NCBI GenBank assembly: GCA_049644285.1
Contig: JBARRP010000040.1
Location: 1 to 23,941, forward strand
Source of the DNA: CAVRXT01 sp049644285
Lineage (GTDB): Bacteria; Acidobacteriota; Terriglobia; Acidiferrales; UBA7541
Direction of reading: 5' to 3'
DNA: 23,941 bases
Shown here: positions 15,129 to 23,149 of the stretch, one piece after another
Numbering within the stretch: the stretch's first letter is position 1
Layout: the number at the start of each line of letters is the position of its first letter
Notes under the pieces: generated by a model
Databases searched by the model: none
What the model was told of the DNA's origin: nothing
What the model saw: the letters and a program-made list of their open reading frames with translations, nothing else
Position numbers and translations under genes: made by a program

Positions 15129-16081
15129 GGTTTCCTTTCAGCTGAAGGACTGGATAACTCGGTGTCGTGGTTCAGTTTCTCCAAGAGGGTGTTCAGATTG
15201 CGGATGAAGGCTTCGACAAGTTCGGCCTGATTTCCGCGGCTCTCGGAGACTGGAGCAGCAATCGGGCTTATCTTGTCCAGTTGGAACTCCCGCGCGACGT
15301 CTTCGACCAAACGCTTGGGGACGGGCCGCACCTGATCCACATAAGCGCTGATCAAGGAATGCTCGCACAGTAAGTTCGCGACGCGAGGAATGCCAACGGA
15401 ATATTTATAGATCGATTCGATTGCTTCCGGCGAGAAGACCGATTTGCCATTAGCTCCCGCGATGCGAAGCCGCTCGGCGATATATCCTGTCATGTCCTGT
15501 GGGGTCAACGGACTGGTCTTGCAGTGCATGGTGATGCGCTGGCGGAGCTGACGCAGCTGCGGTTGTCTCAGCTTCTGCTCGAGTTCGGGCTGTCCGGACA
15601 GCACGATCTGGAGCAATTTCTCGTTGGCAGTCTCGAGATTGGTAAGCAGTCGGATTTCCTCGAGCACCTGCAACGACAGGTTTTGCGCCTCGTCCACAAC
15701 CAACACTGAGGTCTTGCCGGCTCGGAAACGCTCAAGTAGCCATTGATTCAGACGCATCAGTTGATGGCTCTTCGAACGCGACTCGCAGGGAATGCCAAAG
15801 TCAGCCAGGATAAAATCGAAGAGTTGGCTTACATCGAGCTGAGAGTTGAAGATGAACGCGGTAGCAACGCCTTGTTCGTTCAACCAGTCCAGCAGGCGGT
15901 TAAGGAGTGTCGTTTTTCCGGTCCCGACCTCACCGGTGAGCAGGATGAAACCTTTCCTGCTCTGAATTCCGTAAGTTAGCCCGGCCATCGCCTCCTGTAT
16001 ATCCTGCGTCAGGAACAGGTAGCGTGGATCTGGGTTGGCATTGAACGGATTTTCTCGCAAACCGAAAAAGCTCTTATACAT
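15125..16081 (-). CDS. ExeA/GspA-like AAA ATPase of the exosortase locus
   Basis: The 318-aa protein starts MYKSFFGLRENPFNANPDP, the hallmark of the ExeA-like secretion ATPases found in PEP-CTERM loci (TIGR03015-like). It has Walker A GEVGTGKT (50-57), Walker B VLVVDEAQ (126-133), sensor-type LLTNLETANE and the PELEQKLRQ helix, with a C-terminal lid domain containing VARE...LDKIS. Its exact role is not established; a coupling or assembly role for the export machinery in the cytoplasm is the usual suggestion. GAGG lies 7 nt before the ATG. It starts 9 nt after the chain-length gene stops and overlaps the kinase by 4 nt. Confidence 0.92.
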   Translation of the reverse strand: MYKSFFGLRENPFNANPDPRYLFLTQDIQEAMAGLTYGIQSRKGFILLTGEVGTGKTTLLNRLLDWLNEQGVATAFIFNSQLDVSQLFDFILADFGIPCESRSKSHQLMRLNQWLLERFRAGKTSVLVVDEAQNLSLQVLEEIRLLTNLETANEKLLQIVLSGQPELEQKLRQPQLRQLRQRITMHCKTSPLTPQDMTGYIAERLRIAGANGKSVFSPEAIESIYKYSVGIPRVANLLCEHSLISAYVDQVRPVPKRLVEDVAREFQLDKISPIAAPVSESRGNQAELVEAFIRNLNTLLEKLNHDTELSSPSAERKP

Positions 16082-16090
16082 AGCGAAACC

Positions 16091-17671
16091 TCAGGACCTC
16101 ACGCTGAGCCGGTTCTCGACTGAAGCAGTTTTCGCACCAAACCCATTCCCAGAATTCCGAGATGTCGGTAGCTTCACCGACGGCACCAGGGCCAGCGTTG
16201 GCACCTTAAGAAAAACCTCGACATCACCCTCGGTCCGGAGGGTGGTGTCGATCCACTCGAGAACGAACGCCAGACCAAGCCCCAGCGCCAATCCGACTCC
16301 AAGGCCTTCCAAGGCAAAGAGACGTGGGTCCGGGAACGAAGGCTCCCGCGGCAAACTCGCCGAGTCCAGCGCACTGAATTGTTCGCCTTCTTGGCGTTGC
16401 TCCAAGTCGTGCGTCATGGCGTACTGACTGCGTTTCCTGAGCAGATCGTTATAGAATTCGAGGGCTGTCTCATGGTCGCGGGTGACCTGCTTGTATTCCT
16501 GTTCGACAGTCGGACTCAATTGCACGCGACCTTGATAAAGCTTGATCCGCTGCTCGAGGTCCTGTTCCTGCTTATTTCCCTGGCGAATGGATTGGTCCAG
16601 TTGGCGTAACTGGAGCCGCAGCTGCTGTATCTCCGGAGGCTCGGCAATCGACACCAGCTCTTTCTTCTCGTCGGGTTCGGACGCAACATGCTCCTCAGGC
16701 TCAGCCATCTTCTTCTCGTTCTCGTTGGCCCCCGCCACCTTCTTTTCATTGGCCTCGGCAATCTTCTTTTTGAGTTGCGCGATGTCATTCTTCATCTTGA
16801 TCACGTCCGGGTGATCGTCGGTGTAACGAGCCTGCAGGGTCACTAGCTCGTCTTGCAAATCGGCCAATTGCCTTTCGAGCGTCAGCGGATGGCGCCCTAA
16901 CTGCGAATTCTGCAATGCAGCCACGTGTTGTGAGAGCATCGATTCCGTGAAGGCTTTGTCTTGTTGCGCCCGACCTAGTGACTGCGTCGTCGCCTGCAGC
17001 TGTGTATTCAATTCTGTCAAGATGTTCCAATTGGCCTGAGCATCCTCTGGTAGGCCGCCGATGTAATGGCCCTTGAAGGCCGCCAGCTTGCTCTCCTGTT
17101 CATCGAGCTTGGCCTTGGCCTCCTCGATCTCTTTGGAAAGGAATTGAGTCGTGTCTTCGGTTCGCTCCTGGTGAGCACGCAGGTTCTCCTGCATGAACAT
17201 GGAAGTGACTTCAGAGCAGATCTGCTGGGCAACCCGGGGGTCGCTGTCCGTGGCTTTCACGATGAAGCCGGAAAGAACGCTGGGGTTTTCGGGGTGAGGC
17301 AACTCCGGAGTCACTTCGATCGCCTTTCGCAGGCGGTTGTCAAGATCTTCCATTGGCACCTGACCTTGGTCCTTCGCGTAAAGTCCGAATTTTTTGATCA
17401 TCGGCTCGAGTCGCGAAGCGCTCAGGATCTGGCGCTCCATCGCTACCAACCGTTGATCAAGGTCCTGGGTGACAACCTGCCTCACGACGTTTTCCGGCAC
17501 GGCTGGTTGTGTTATCAGCACCATCGTTTGTGAGGTATATTGCTTTGGCAGGGCCAAAGAAATCAGATACGCGACGATAGGACCGACGATCGTCGGAATA
17601 ATCAGAATCCAACGGCGCCGACGAAGGATTGAGAGGTAATCATCTAGGAAAAATTGCCGGTGTCCAAGCAT
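16091..17671 (-). CDS. Wzz/GumC-like polysaccharide chain-length determinant
   Basis: This inner-membrane polysaccharide co-polymerase controls chain length with the adjacent kinase. The chosen ATG (17669-17671) gives 526 aa, starting MLGHRQFFLDDYLSILRRRR, then a first membrane helix (about 21-45). The long periplasmic coiled-coil region (AFKGHYIGGLPEDAQANWNI, many Gln/Glu heptads) precedes a second helix (LEGLGVGLALGLGLAFVLEW) and a short cytoplasmic tail. The frame is open to 17749, but that would overlap the beta-barrel gene, and the first 26 residues are serine/charge-rich and unlike the family. GGAG is 12 nt upstream, a little far. Nucleotides about 16640-16790 encode a Lys/Glu/Ala insert of near-repeats (KKIAEANEKKVAGANENEKK). 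PEP-CTERM chain-length subfamily, TIGR03007-like. Confidence 0.9.
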   Translation of the reverse strand: MLGHRQFFLDDYLSILRRRRWILIIPTIVGPIVAYLISLALPKQYTSQTMVLITQPAVPENVVRQVVTQDLDQRLVAMERQILSASRLEPMIKKFGLYAKDQGQVPMEDLDNRLRKAIEVTPELPHPENPSVLSGFIVKATDSDPRVAQQICSEVTSMFMQENLRAHQERTEDTTQFLSKEIEEAKAKLDEQESKLAAFKGHYIGGLPEDAQANWNILTELNTQLQATTQSLGRAQQDKAFTESMLSQHVAALQNSQLGRHPLTLERQLADLQDELVTLQARYTDDHPDVIKMKNDIAQLKKKIAEANEKKVAGANENEKKMAEPEEHVASEPDEKKELVSIAEPPEIQQLRLQLRQLDQSIRQGNKQEQDLEQRIKLYQGRVQLSPTVEQEYKQVTRDHETALEFYNDLLRKRSQYAMTHDLEQRQEGEQFSALDSASLPREPSFPDPRLFALEGLGVGLALGLGLAFVLEWIDTTLRTEGDVEVFLKVPTLALVPSVKLPTSRNSGNGFGAKTASVENRLSVRS

Positions 17672-17702
17672 CTCGCTTTCAATCTCCTTTGTCTTACTAC
17701 TG

Positions 17703-19145
17703 CTACTCGAGTGAGATCGGGTTGGGATGCCATTCAAACCCGACCGCAACCTGGTGGCCGACCAAACTCGTCCCGCAGCTCGTTCCCGGGCATACCGCGG
17801 TATTCGAGGTCTGATATCGAGGCCAGTAATTCACGAAGAAGTTCGCATTGCGTCCGATCGCCCGGATGAGTTGGACGCTGCCAAACACGGAATCTACCGT
17901 CGCATTCGCCGGCGCCGTCAAAGAAGAAGTCAAATTATTACGATTCCGAGCGTAACCGCCCTCGAAGCTCACCGACCACATGCGGGAGAGTTGGCGACTC
18001 GCGACGGCGCTCACTTGATCTGTTGTTGAACCGAGGAACAGGCCGCTGCCCGCAGTCACGCCGTGGTCGTAGGAAAGCTCGAGGCTGGTCCGCGCAAGCT
18101 GGTATTGCAAAGACGAGTCCACGCTCCAGGAAACGTAAGTAGTAGAGCCGAGAGTGGGACTCTGCGTGAGGGTGGCTTCTGGGCCCCCGGCCAGCCGCAA
18201 CGCCAAGCGTTGCGCGATCCGGTGACCGTAGGCGAGCTGCGCCGTATGATCGTGGATGGATTGGCTCGATCCCTGGAATCGAATCGCCCCAAAACGATAG
18301 AGCACCGATATGGTATCCCGGTGTGAGAGTGCGTAGTTATAACCGACCTGAGCCTGGGTCGTGCCGCTATCCACTAAGCCTGGGCCGAAGAAATGCAGGA
18401 AATCGTAAGAGCCCACAAGCGTGTACGAACTTCGAGGGCTCGACTGATAATCGACTTCAACAACGGATGTATTCAATAAGCGTGGTCCTCGGGACGTAAA
18501 CAGGCTCTGCCCCCCGAGGAAAGTGGGACTCAAGTTCGTAATCGCGGCACTGCCTCCCAGGTCCGGCGAATTGGCACCCCCAAGCAGGGACTCTGACATA
18601 TAGCTCAACTGGTCGGTGAACACTCCCGACCAACGGGCCCGCAACCATCTCTCCGCTGCTCCGAACGTGTGAGTCGTCGAACTAAACTGATCTCCCGCAT
18701 TCGAGAAGGATCTCCCCCCGAGATAGTTCAAGTTGAATTGCGAATGAGGGCTGAGTTTTTGCAGCGTCAGGCCGCCGAGAATGGAAGTGATCGAGGTAAT
18801 ATTGTTTCCTCCAGACCCGGCGGTGTTGGCGGCATTGCTATCCACCTGGCTGTAAATCTCGATTTGCGGAAACAAAAAACTGCGCCGCGACCCGGGCTCG
18901 AGCGATGGACTTTGCGCGCCGGATAGAGATACGTTCTCTGCACTCGGAGTCACCACGGCGGGAACCGGATTCGCATCGGAGTTCCCAGCGGGCTTGCCAC
19001 TGTTCTGCGCGGGAACAGGCGGCACAGGCTGGGCGGCTGGACCGGACTGTGAACCCGACTGCGAACTCGAATCTTGAGCCCAGGTCGGCAGCGCGAAGAT
19101 GAAGACCATCAGCGCTATCCAGGGATATGTGTGGGTTACTCGCAT
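17703..19145 (-). CDS. outer-membrane beta-barrel protein of the exopolysaccharide locus
   Basis: The 480-aa product has a signal peptide (MRVTHTYPWIALMVFIFALP, cleaved near TWAQ), a Ser/Pro/Gly/Gln-rich linker up to about residue 85, and then alternating hydrophobic/aromatic strands typical of an outer-membrane barrel (SYTLVGSYDFLHFFGPG, AQVGYNYALSHRDTISVLYR, FFVNYWPRYQTS). The final HQVAVGFEWHPNPISLE is barrel-like but lacks a canonical C-terminal Phe. Its place between the export and chain-length genes suggests a role in polymer export or secretion through the outer membrane, which is an inference from context. AAAGGA lies 6 nt before the ATG, 9 nt after the export gene. Confidence 0.85.
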   Translation of the reverse strand: MRVTHTYPWIALMVFIFALPTWAQDSSSQSGSQSGPAAQPVPPVPAQNSGKPAGNSDANPVPAVVTPSAENVSLSGAQSPSLEPGSRRSFLFPQIEIYSQVDSNAANTAGSGGNNITSITSILGGLTLQKLSPHSQFNLNYLGGRSFSNAGDQFSSTTHTFGAAERWLRARWSGVFTDQLSYMSESLLGGANSPDLGGSAAITNLSPTFLGGQSLFTSRGPRLLNTSVVEVDYQSSPRSSYTLVGSYDFLHFFGPGLVDSGTTQAQVGYNYALSHRDTISVLYRFGAIRFQGSSQSIHDHTAQLAYGHRIAQRLALRLAGGPEATLTQSPTLGSTTYVSWSVDSSLQYQLARTSLELSYDHGVTAGSGLFLGSTTDQVSAVASRQLSRMWSVSFEGGYARNRNNLTSSLTAPANATVDSVFGSVQLIRAIGRNANFFVNYWPRYQTSNTAVCPGTSCGTSLVGHQVAVGFEWHPNPISLE

Positions 19146-19154
19146 AGATATCCT

Positions 19155-19775
19155 TTAAGGCACGACGATCGTGTCGCCGGCTTTGAGCACGAGGTTCTGC
19201 TCCGGTCGAACACCTGAGATTACCTCTTTGTAATTGAAAGGATACTTCGTTTCTTTTCCGTTTTCGTTCCGCAGTAGATAAATCTTCTTTCCATTAGCGA
19301 ATTGGGCCAGTCCCCCGGCGATCGAAATTGCCTGCAACATGGTCATTCCCGGAAGCATCGGGTAGGCGCCTGGCCGGCCAATTTCGCCGATCAGGTAGAC
19401 ACGCTGAGAATTGATCGCAGTGACGATCACCGTCACCTGCGGCTCCGCAAGGAATTTCTTTAACTTCTCGGTAATGGATTGCGAGAGCTGTATCGGGGTA
19501 AGGCCTGCCGCCTGCACGTCCCTTAACAGCGGTAACGAGATCTTGCCGTCGGGGCGCACTGGCACGGATCGGCTGATCTCGGCTTCTTTCCACACGTCGA
19601 TGTTTAACACGTCCTCCGGACCAATCACATAATTTGGATCGAGAGTCGCCGCAGCCGATTGACTGGCCCCAGTCGTCGGCGGTCTTTGCTGAGCCTGCCC
19701 CTGCCCAAATGTCGGAAGGGCCAGCGCCGTCAGAGCCAGCAACCCGGCAAACATCGCCCAAATTCTTTGCCTCAT
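19155..19775 (-). CDS. Wza-like polysaccharide export protein
   Basis: The 206-aa protein has a signal peptide (MRQRIWAMFAGLLALTALAL, cleavage after TFGQ or nearby), then the poly_export domain (YVIGPEDVLNIDVWKEAEIS, VRPDGKISLPLL) and an SLBB/beta-grasp part (QRVYLIGEIGRPGAYPM, ending LKAGDTIVVP). It lacks a lipobox Cys, unlike E. coli Wza, and matches the short PEP-CTERM-associated export subfamily (TIGR03027-like). It would form the periplasmic/outer-membrane export channel with the neighbouring barrel. The ATG at 19773-19775 is preceded by AAGGAG; a TTG 7 codons earlier contains that site and is rejected. It starts 34 nt after the regulator gene. Confidence 0.92.
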   Translation of the reverse strand: MRQRIWAMFAGLLALTALALPTFGQGQAQQRPPTTGASQSAAATLDPNYVIGPEDVLNIDVWKEAEISRSVPVRPDGKISLPLLRDVQAAGLTPIQLSQSITEKLKKFLAEPQVTVIVTAINSQRVYLIGEIGRPGAYPMLPGMTMLQAISIAGGLAQFANGKKIYLLRNENGKETKYPFNYKEVISGVRPEQNLVLKAGDTIVVP

Positions 19776-19809
19776 TGTGCCCTCGCTCCTTCGCAATAGA
19801 ACTCCGGAC

Positions 19810-20787
19810 CTACGTTGCTTCCGGTTCCTCCGTTCCGATCTGTCTCAGTTTGAGGAGCAGCGACTTGTAGCTGATCTGAAGCTGCTGCGCGGCGCGCTTC
19901 CGATTCCACCGCGTCCGCGCCAGCGCCTCCAGGATCAGTTCGCGTTCGGCCTGACGTGATGCCGCCCGGGCCGCAGCTTTTAAAGAGCACTCTTTCGATT
20001 CCTGGTCTTTCGGCCACGGCCTCGGTGGCGCAGAGGCAAGATCCGCGAGCGCAATCTGTTCGTCACCGACTGCCACAATCTTCCTCACGGTGTTCTCGAG
20101 CTCGCGAATATTCCCCGGCCAAGAATGCTCCAGCAACAAGTTCATGGCGTGCTCGGTTAGCGTCGGACGGGAACGCCCGAGCATTGCCGCATATTTTGCG
20201 AGGAAGAGATCAGTCAAGGCTGGAATATCTTCCTTTCGTTGGCGCAGCGGCGGCACGCGCAACGAAAATCCGTTAATGCGGTAGTAAAGCTCGCTCCGAA
20301 AACGTCCCTTTTTGACCTCTTCTTCCAGATTGCGACTCGTCGCCGAAATTACGCGAGCTCGCAAAGTCCTGGCACGGGGCATCGCGTCACCGTCCGGGAG
20401 TATCGAAAGCAAGTGGCGCTGTGACGCCGCGTCCAGGTCGCTAACTTCATCGAAGAAGATCGTGCCCGCTGCCGCTCCTTCGTTCTCATTGGGTTGGCCG
20501 TCGCGCAGCAGCGCGTCTGGGACGGACTCGGGCCTCATCGAGGCGCAGTTAATTTTGACGAGGGGCTGGGCGTGCTGGACGGATGCTCGATGGATGTAGA
20601 GGGCCAGCACCTCCTTACCTGTGCCCCCTTCTCCTAGCAGGAGAATAGGAATGTCTGTGCGTGCTATTTCTGCTATCATCCGATTAAGAGCTTGAGCGGC
20701 CAGACTTTGACCTGGAAATCCCTGGGCGTCATTCCAGTTTCCATTTTTTGGAACATTCGTGTTTGCCGTCTTTGCCTGTATCGACAT
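19810..20787 (-). CDS. Fis-family AAA+ regulator lacking the GAFTGA loop
   Basis: From the ATG at 20785-20787 this is 325 aa; a TTG start at 20874 would add 29 residues, and neither has a strong ribosome site, so the start is uncertain. It has an NtrC-type ATPase core: Walker A GEGGTGKE (about 52-59), Walker B TIFFDEV (109-115), GRFRSELYYRINGF, PPLRQRKEDI and HSWPGNIRELENTV, then a C-terminal Fis helix-turn-helix (LARTRWNRKRAAQQLQIS). There is no receiver, GAF or PAS domain. The L1 loop that should read GAFTGA is shortened: after NCASM comes DALLRDGQPNENEGAAAGTI, so contact with sigma-54 is not expected. As first gene of the operon it probably controls these genes, possibly as a repressor or sigma-70-type regulator. 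Confidence 0.88.
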   Translation of the reverse strand: MSIQAKTANTNVPKNGNWNDAQGFPGQSLAAQALNRMIAEIARTDIPILLLGEGGTGKEVLALYIHRASVQHAQPLVKINCASMRPESVPDALLRDGQPNENEGAAAGTIFFDEVSDLDAASQRHLLSILPDGDAMPRARTLRARVISATSRNLEEEVKKGRFRSELYYRINGFSLRVPPLRQRKEDIPALTDLFLAKYAAMLGRSRPTLTEHAMNLLLEHSWPGNIRELENTVRKIVAVGDEQIALADLASAPPRPWPKDQESKECSLKAAARAASRQAERELILEALARTRWNRKRAAQQLQISYKSLLLKLRQIGTEEPEAT

Positions 20788-21151
20788 CGCTGAATGTGCG
20801 CGGTGAGCTCTTTCTGAGCTGGCTAACGGTTGCGGAGCACGCTCCTTGCCAGTGTGCGTTTCAAGCGGTTGCAACGCCAGGTAAAAGCTAAGCTATAGAA
20901 AATAACGGGCATACCTCTAATGCAGACCACCAGGCCCTCTATCCATCCTGGTTGCCGAGGGAGTCTGGCTTCCACGAAGTGGTAGTTTCTTGCCTCAGCT
21001 TTGCCGTTTTTATAGCCCTCAAGTACCGAGCGACCTCATCGCCCGTCATTTTCAACCTACTGGCCTTCATCGCACAGGGTTGACAAGGGCAGTTGCGCGG
21101 GCGTGTTAAGTCGAGTAGTCTTAGATAGTTGTCGAAATTCAAATCAGTCTC
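20788..21151. other. divergent promoter region between regulator and exosortase
   Basis: This intergenic stretch must hold promoters for both the exopolysaccharide operon and exosortase. A minus-strand open frame (20939-21205) contains a CPCQPC cluster but overlaps the exosortase start and has no clear ribosome site, so I do not call it. One plus-strand promoter candidate is listed separately. Confidence 0.5.
21080..21109 (+). promoter_or_regulatory. candidate sigma-70-type promoter for exosortase
   Basis: An exact TTGACA at 21080-21085 is followed, 18 bp later, by TGTTAA at 21104-21109, a poor -10. It lies about 40 bp upstream of the exosortase ATG. No ribosome site is obvious before that ATG. 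Confidence 0.3.
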
Positions 21152-22048
21152 ATGCCAGAAAAGGCAGTTCTCGACGCTCCGGAACCAGCAGCCGACAGAT
21201 TTCACGGCTGGGTGCAGCTGCTCTTGCTGGCGATATTCATAGGCATGTTGTATTTTCGCATCGTTGAGCAGTTAATACTTCAGTGGTGGAATGACCCAAA
21301 CTATTCCCACGGGTTTTTGATCCCGCTCTTTTCTGCATTCGTCCTTTGGAAGCAGCGGGGACGCTTGACCTCTATCCCGGCCAAAACATCCTGGTGGGGC
21401 TTGGCAATCGTTTCTTCTGCGCTCCTGATCCTGATCGCTGGAAATCTGGGAGCCGAACTATTCATCTCAAGGTCCTCACTTCTGATTCTTTTTGCCGGTC
21501 TCTTCATTTACTTTCGAGGATGGGCACAATTTCGCGTTGCTCTCTTTGCTTGGTGCGTTCTGTTTTTGATGATTCCACTTCCAGCGATTATCTTCAATGC
21601 AGTCGCGCTTCCGCTCCAGTTCCTGGCGTCGCGGATTGCGAGTGACTTGCTGGGTGCAGTCGGGGTGCCGGTGTTACGAGATGGAAATACGATTCAACTC
21701 CCCTCCATGACTCTCGAAGTGGTTGACGCCTGCAGCGGGATCCGCTCTCTGGTATCTCTGCTCGCGATCGCAGTAATGTATGGATATTTCGCGGAATCGA
21801 GCACCGTGCGCCGCTCGATTCTCGTCCTGTTCGCGATTCCGATCGCGGTTCTCGCGAACGGAGTGCGGATAATGGGGACTGGCCTCTTGGGTCAGTATTG
21901 GAGCCCCGAAAAGGCCCAGGGGTTTTTCCATGCGTTCTCGGGTTGGGTGATCTTTGTGCTCGCAATCGCGATGCTGTTTCTCGTGAGTTCGGCAATATCC
22001 TGGCCGATAGATTTCCGAAAATTCTGGCGTTTGAGACGGGCATCGTGA
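21152..22048 (+). CDS. exosortase (EpsH/XrtA-type transpeptidase-like membrane protease)
   Basis: The 298-aa inner-membrane protein has about eight hydrophobic helices. The conserved exosortase active-site residues are all present: Cys194 in VVDACSGIRSL, Arg239 in AVLANGVRIMG and His260 in FFHAFSGW. It would cleave PEP-CTERM tails and probably transfer the protein to another molecule at the cell surface. Context with the EpsI gene and the five exopolysaccharide genes points to the XrtA (EpsH) group rather than other exosortase classes. The N-terminal 18 residues are polar and the length is normal. It starts from ATG at 21152 and an upstream stop prevents extension. The gene overlaps EpsI by 4 nt (GTGA). 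Confidence 0.93.
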   Translation: MPEKAVLDAPEPAADRFHGWVQLLLLAIFIGMLYFRIVEQLILQWWNDPNYSHGFLIPLFSAFVLWKQRGRLTSIPAKTSWWGLAIVSSALLILIAGNLGAELFISRSSLLILFAGLFIYFRGWAQFRVALFAWCVLFLMIPLPAIIFNAVALPLQFLASRIASDLLGAVGVPVLRDGNTIQLPSMTLEVVDACSGIRSLVSLLAIAVMYGYFAESSTVRRSILVLFAIPIAVLANGVRIMGTGLLGQYWSPEKAQGFFHAFSGWVIFVLAIAMLFLVSSAISWPIDFRKFWRLRRAS

Positions 22049-22689
22049 GCTCTTGGCTGCGCTTTCTTCCAGTAGCCACACTGCTGGCCTGCTGTGCGCT
22101 TCTCTTGCACGAGCGCGGCCATAAGGAGACTTTGCCGATACGGGAAAGTTTAGCTTCATTTCCCGTAAAAATCGGGGACTGGACGGGCATCGATCAGCCA
22201 ATTGACGCCGAGGCGCGGCGGGTTTTGGGTCCTGGGGACTTTCTGGATCGAAGCTTCCGACAGCCGAGTGCAGAACCGCCCGTCGATTTGTTCGTTGCCT
22301 ATTACGCCAGCCAGCGCACCGGTGACATAATTCATTCACCGAAGAATTGCCTGCCCGGGGCGGGATGGGCCCCGGTCGCGTGGAGTCGGTTGCAATTGAA
22401 TGCTTCCAACGGCAAAGCGATCTGGGTCAATCGCTACATGATTGCAAAGCGGCTCGACCGGATGCTCGTTCTCTATTGGTATCAAGCTCATGATCGCGCG
22501 ATCACAAGTGAGTACTGGGCCAAATTTTACCTCATACATGATGCGATTCAGCTAAACCGCACGGATGGTGGGCTTGTCCGAATCATTACCCCGATCGGCA
22601 ATGATGAGACGGAAGAGAAAGCCCAGGAAAGATCCGCACGATTCGCTCGTCTCATTTTGCCGCTTCTCGATCGCTTTATTCCTCGCTGA
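22045..22689 (+). CDS. EpsI family exosortase-associated protein
   Basis: The 214-aa protein is the usual exosortase partner, found either separate or fused to the exosortase C-terminus. A signal-anchor (LRFLPVATLLACCALLL) is followed by a periplasmic domain with FPVKIGDWTG, VDLFVAYYASQRTGD and the diagnostic HSPKNCLPGAGW motif (97-108, Cys102), then VLYWYQAHDRAI. Its precise function is not settled. The GTG at 22045-22047 overlaps the exosortase TGA (GTGA), which implies translational coupling; the longer open frame from 21898 lies inside the exosortase gene and is rejected. Symbol withheld because EpsI is a family label rather than an established gene name here. Confidence 0.92.
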   Translation: MSSWLRFLPVATLLACCALLLHERGHKETLPIRESLASFPVKIGDWTGIDQPIDAEARRVLGPGDFLDRSFRQPSAEPPVDLFVAYYASQRTGDIIHSPKNCLPGAGWAPVAWSRLQLNASNGKAIWVNRYMIAKRLDRMLVLYWYQAHDRAITSEYWAKFYLIHDAIQLNRTDGGLVRIITPIGNDETEEKAQERSARFARLILPLLDRFIPR

Positions 22690-22792
22690 GAAATTTCTCC
22701 GAGGGAACCCCAACTCTGGGCCGTCGGCCTAGTACGCTGCGGTGTAAGTTAAACTGAGGAAGCATTAAGGAGCCGGCTTGGGTGCAGCTGCC

Positions 22793-23149
22793 TTAATTTG
22801 CTCGCTTTGATCGGAGCGCCAGCGAAAGCGCGAGAAGGGTAGCTCCAAACATGAACAATATGGTCGGCTCAGAGGCAGCCACGAGGTATTGGTGCGCGGA
22901 ATTGAGGCCGACGCGCGTCGATGTCGAAACGACGGTTTTTGCAGACTCCGGAAAATCTGACATACGATCGCCTGCCGGCCCTGCCGAATTCCGGGCGAGC
23001 TGGGGGAATACCGTTGTCGGGTTCGCACTTGGGGCCATCGATGGACGCGCTGTCTTTGCCGCGTCGGTGGTGTTCCGTCCCGAAAGCAAAAGAAAGGCGA
23101 CAGCAACGAAAAGGGAAAGACCTACGAGGCGTTTTGCGACACGGGCCAT
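22793..23149 (-). CDS. small PEP-CTERM-like protein with SEP variant motif
   Basis: The 118-aa product has an N-terminal signal peptide (ARVAKRLVGLSLFVAVAFLL), a polar Ala/Ser/Thr/Pro-rich middle and a C-terminal ASEPTILFMFGATLLAL...RSKRAN tail. The tail has the PEP-CTERM architecture (short motif, hydrophobic helix, basic end) but SEP stands where PEP is normal. AGAGG lies 7 nt before the ATG at 23147-23149; the frame is open to 23221 without a better start. It sits just 3' of EpsI on the opposite strand, which makes it a candidate substrate of that exosortase. A plain tail-anchored protein is the alternative. Confidence 0.7.
   Translation of the reverse strand: MARVAKRLVGLSLFVAVAFLLLSGRNTTDAAKTARPSMAPSANPTTVFPQLARNSAGPAGDRMSDFPESAKTVVSTSTRVGLNSAHQYLVAASEPTILFMFGATLLALSLALRSKRAN

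Noticed and set aside
17672..17749. Upstream start of the chain-length gene
   Set aside because: The extra 26 residues are not family-like and would overlap the beta-barrel gene; the ATG at 17671 begins the conserved N-terminus.
20939..21205. 88-codon minus frame with a CPCQPC cluster, resembling a transposase C-terminus slightly (FDNYLRLLDLT)
   Set aside because: Its start lies inside the exosortase gene, no ribosome site is seen, and the resemblance is too weak to support a mobile element.
21898..22044. Longer EpsI start at 21898
   Set aside because: It would read inside the exosortase gene in another frame; the GTG at 22045 overlapping the exosortase stop, followed at once by a signal-anchor, is the better start.
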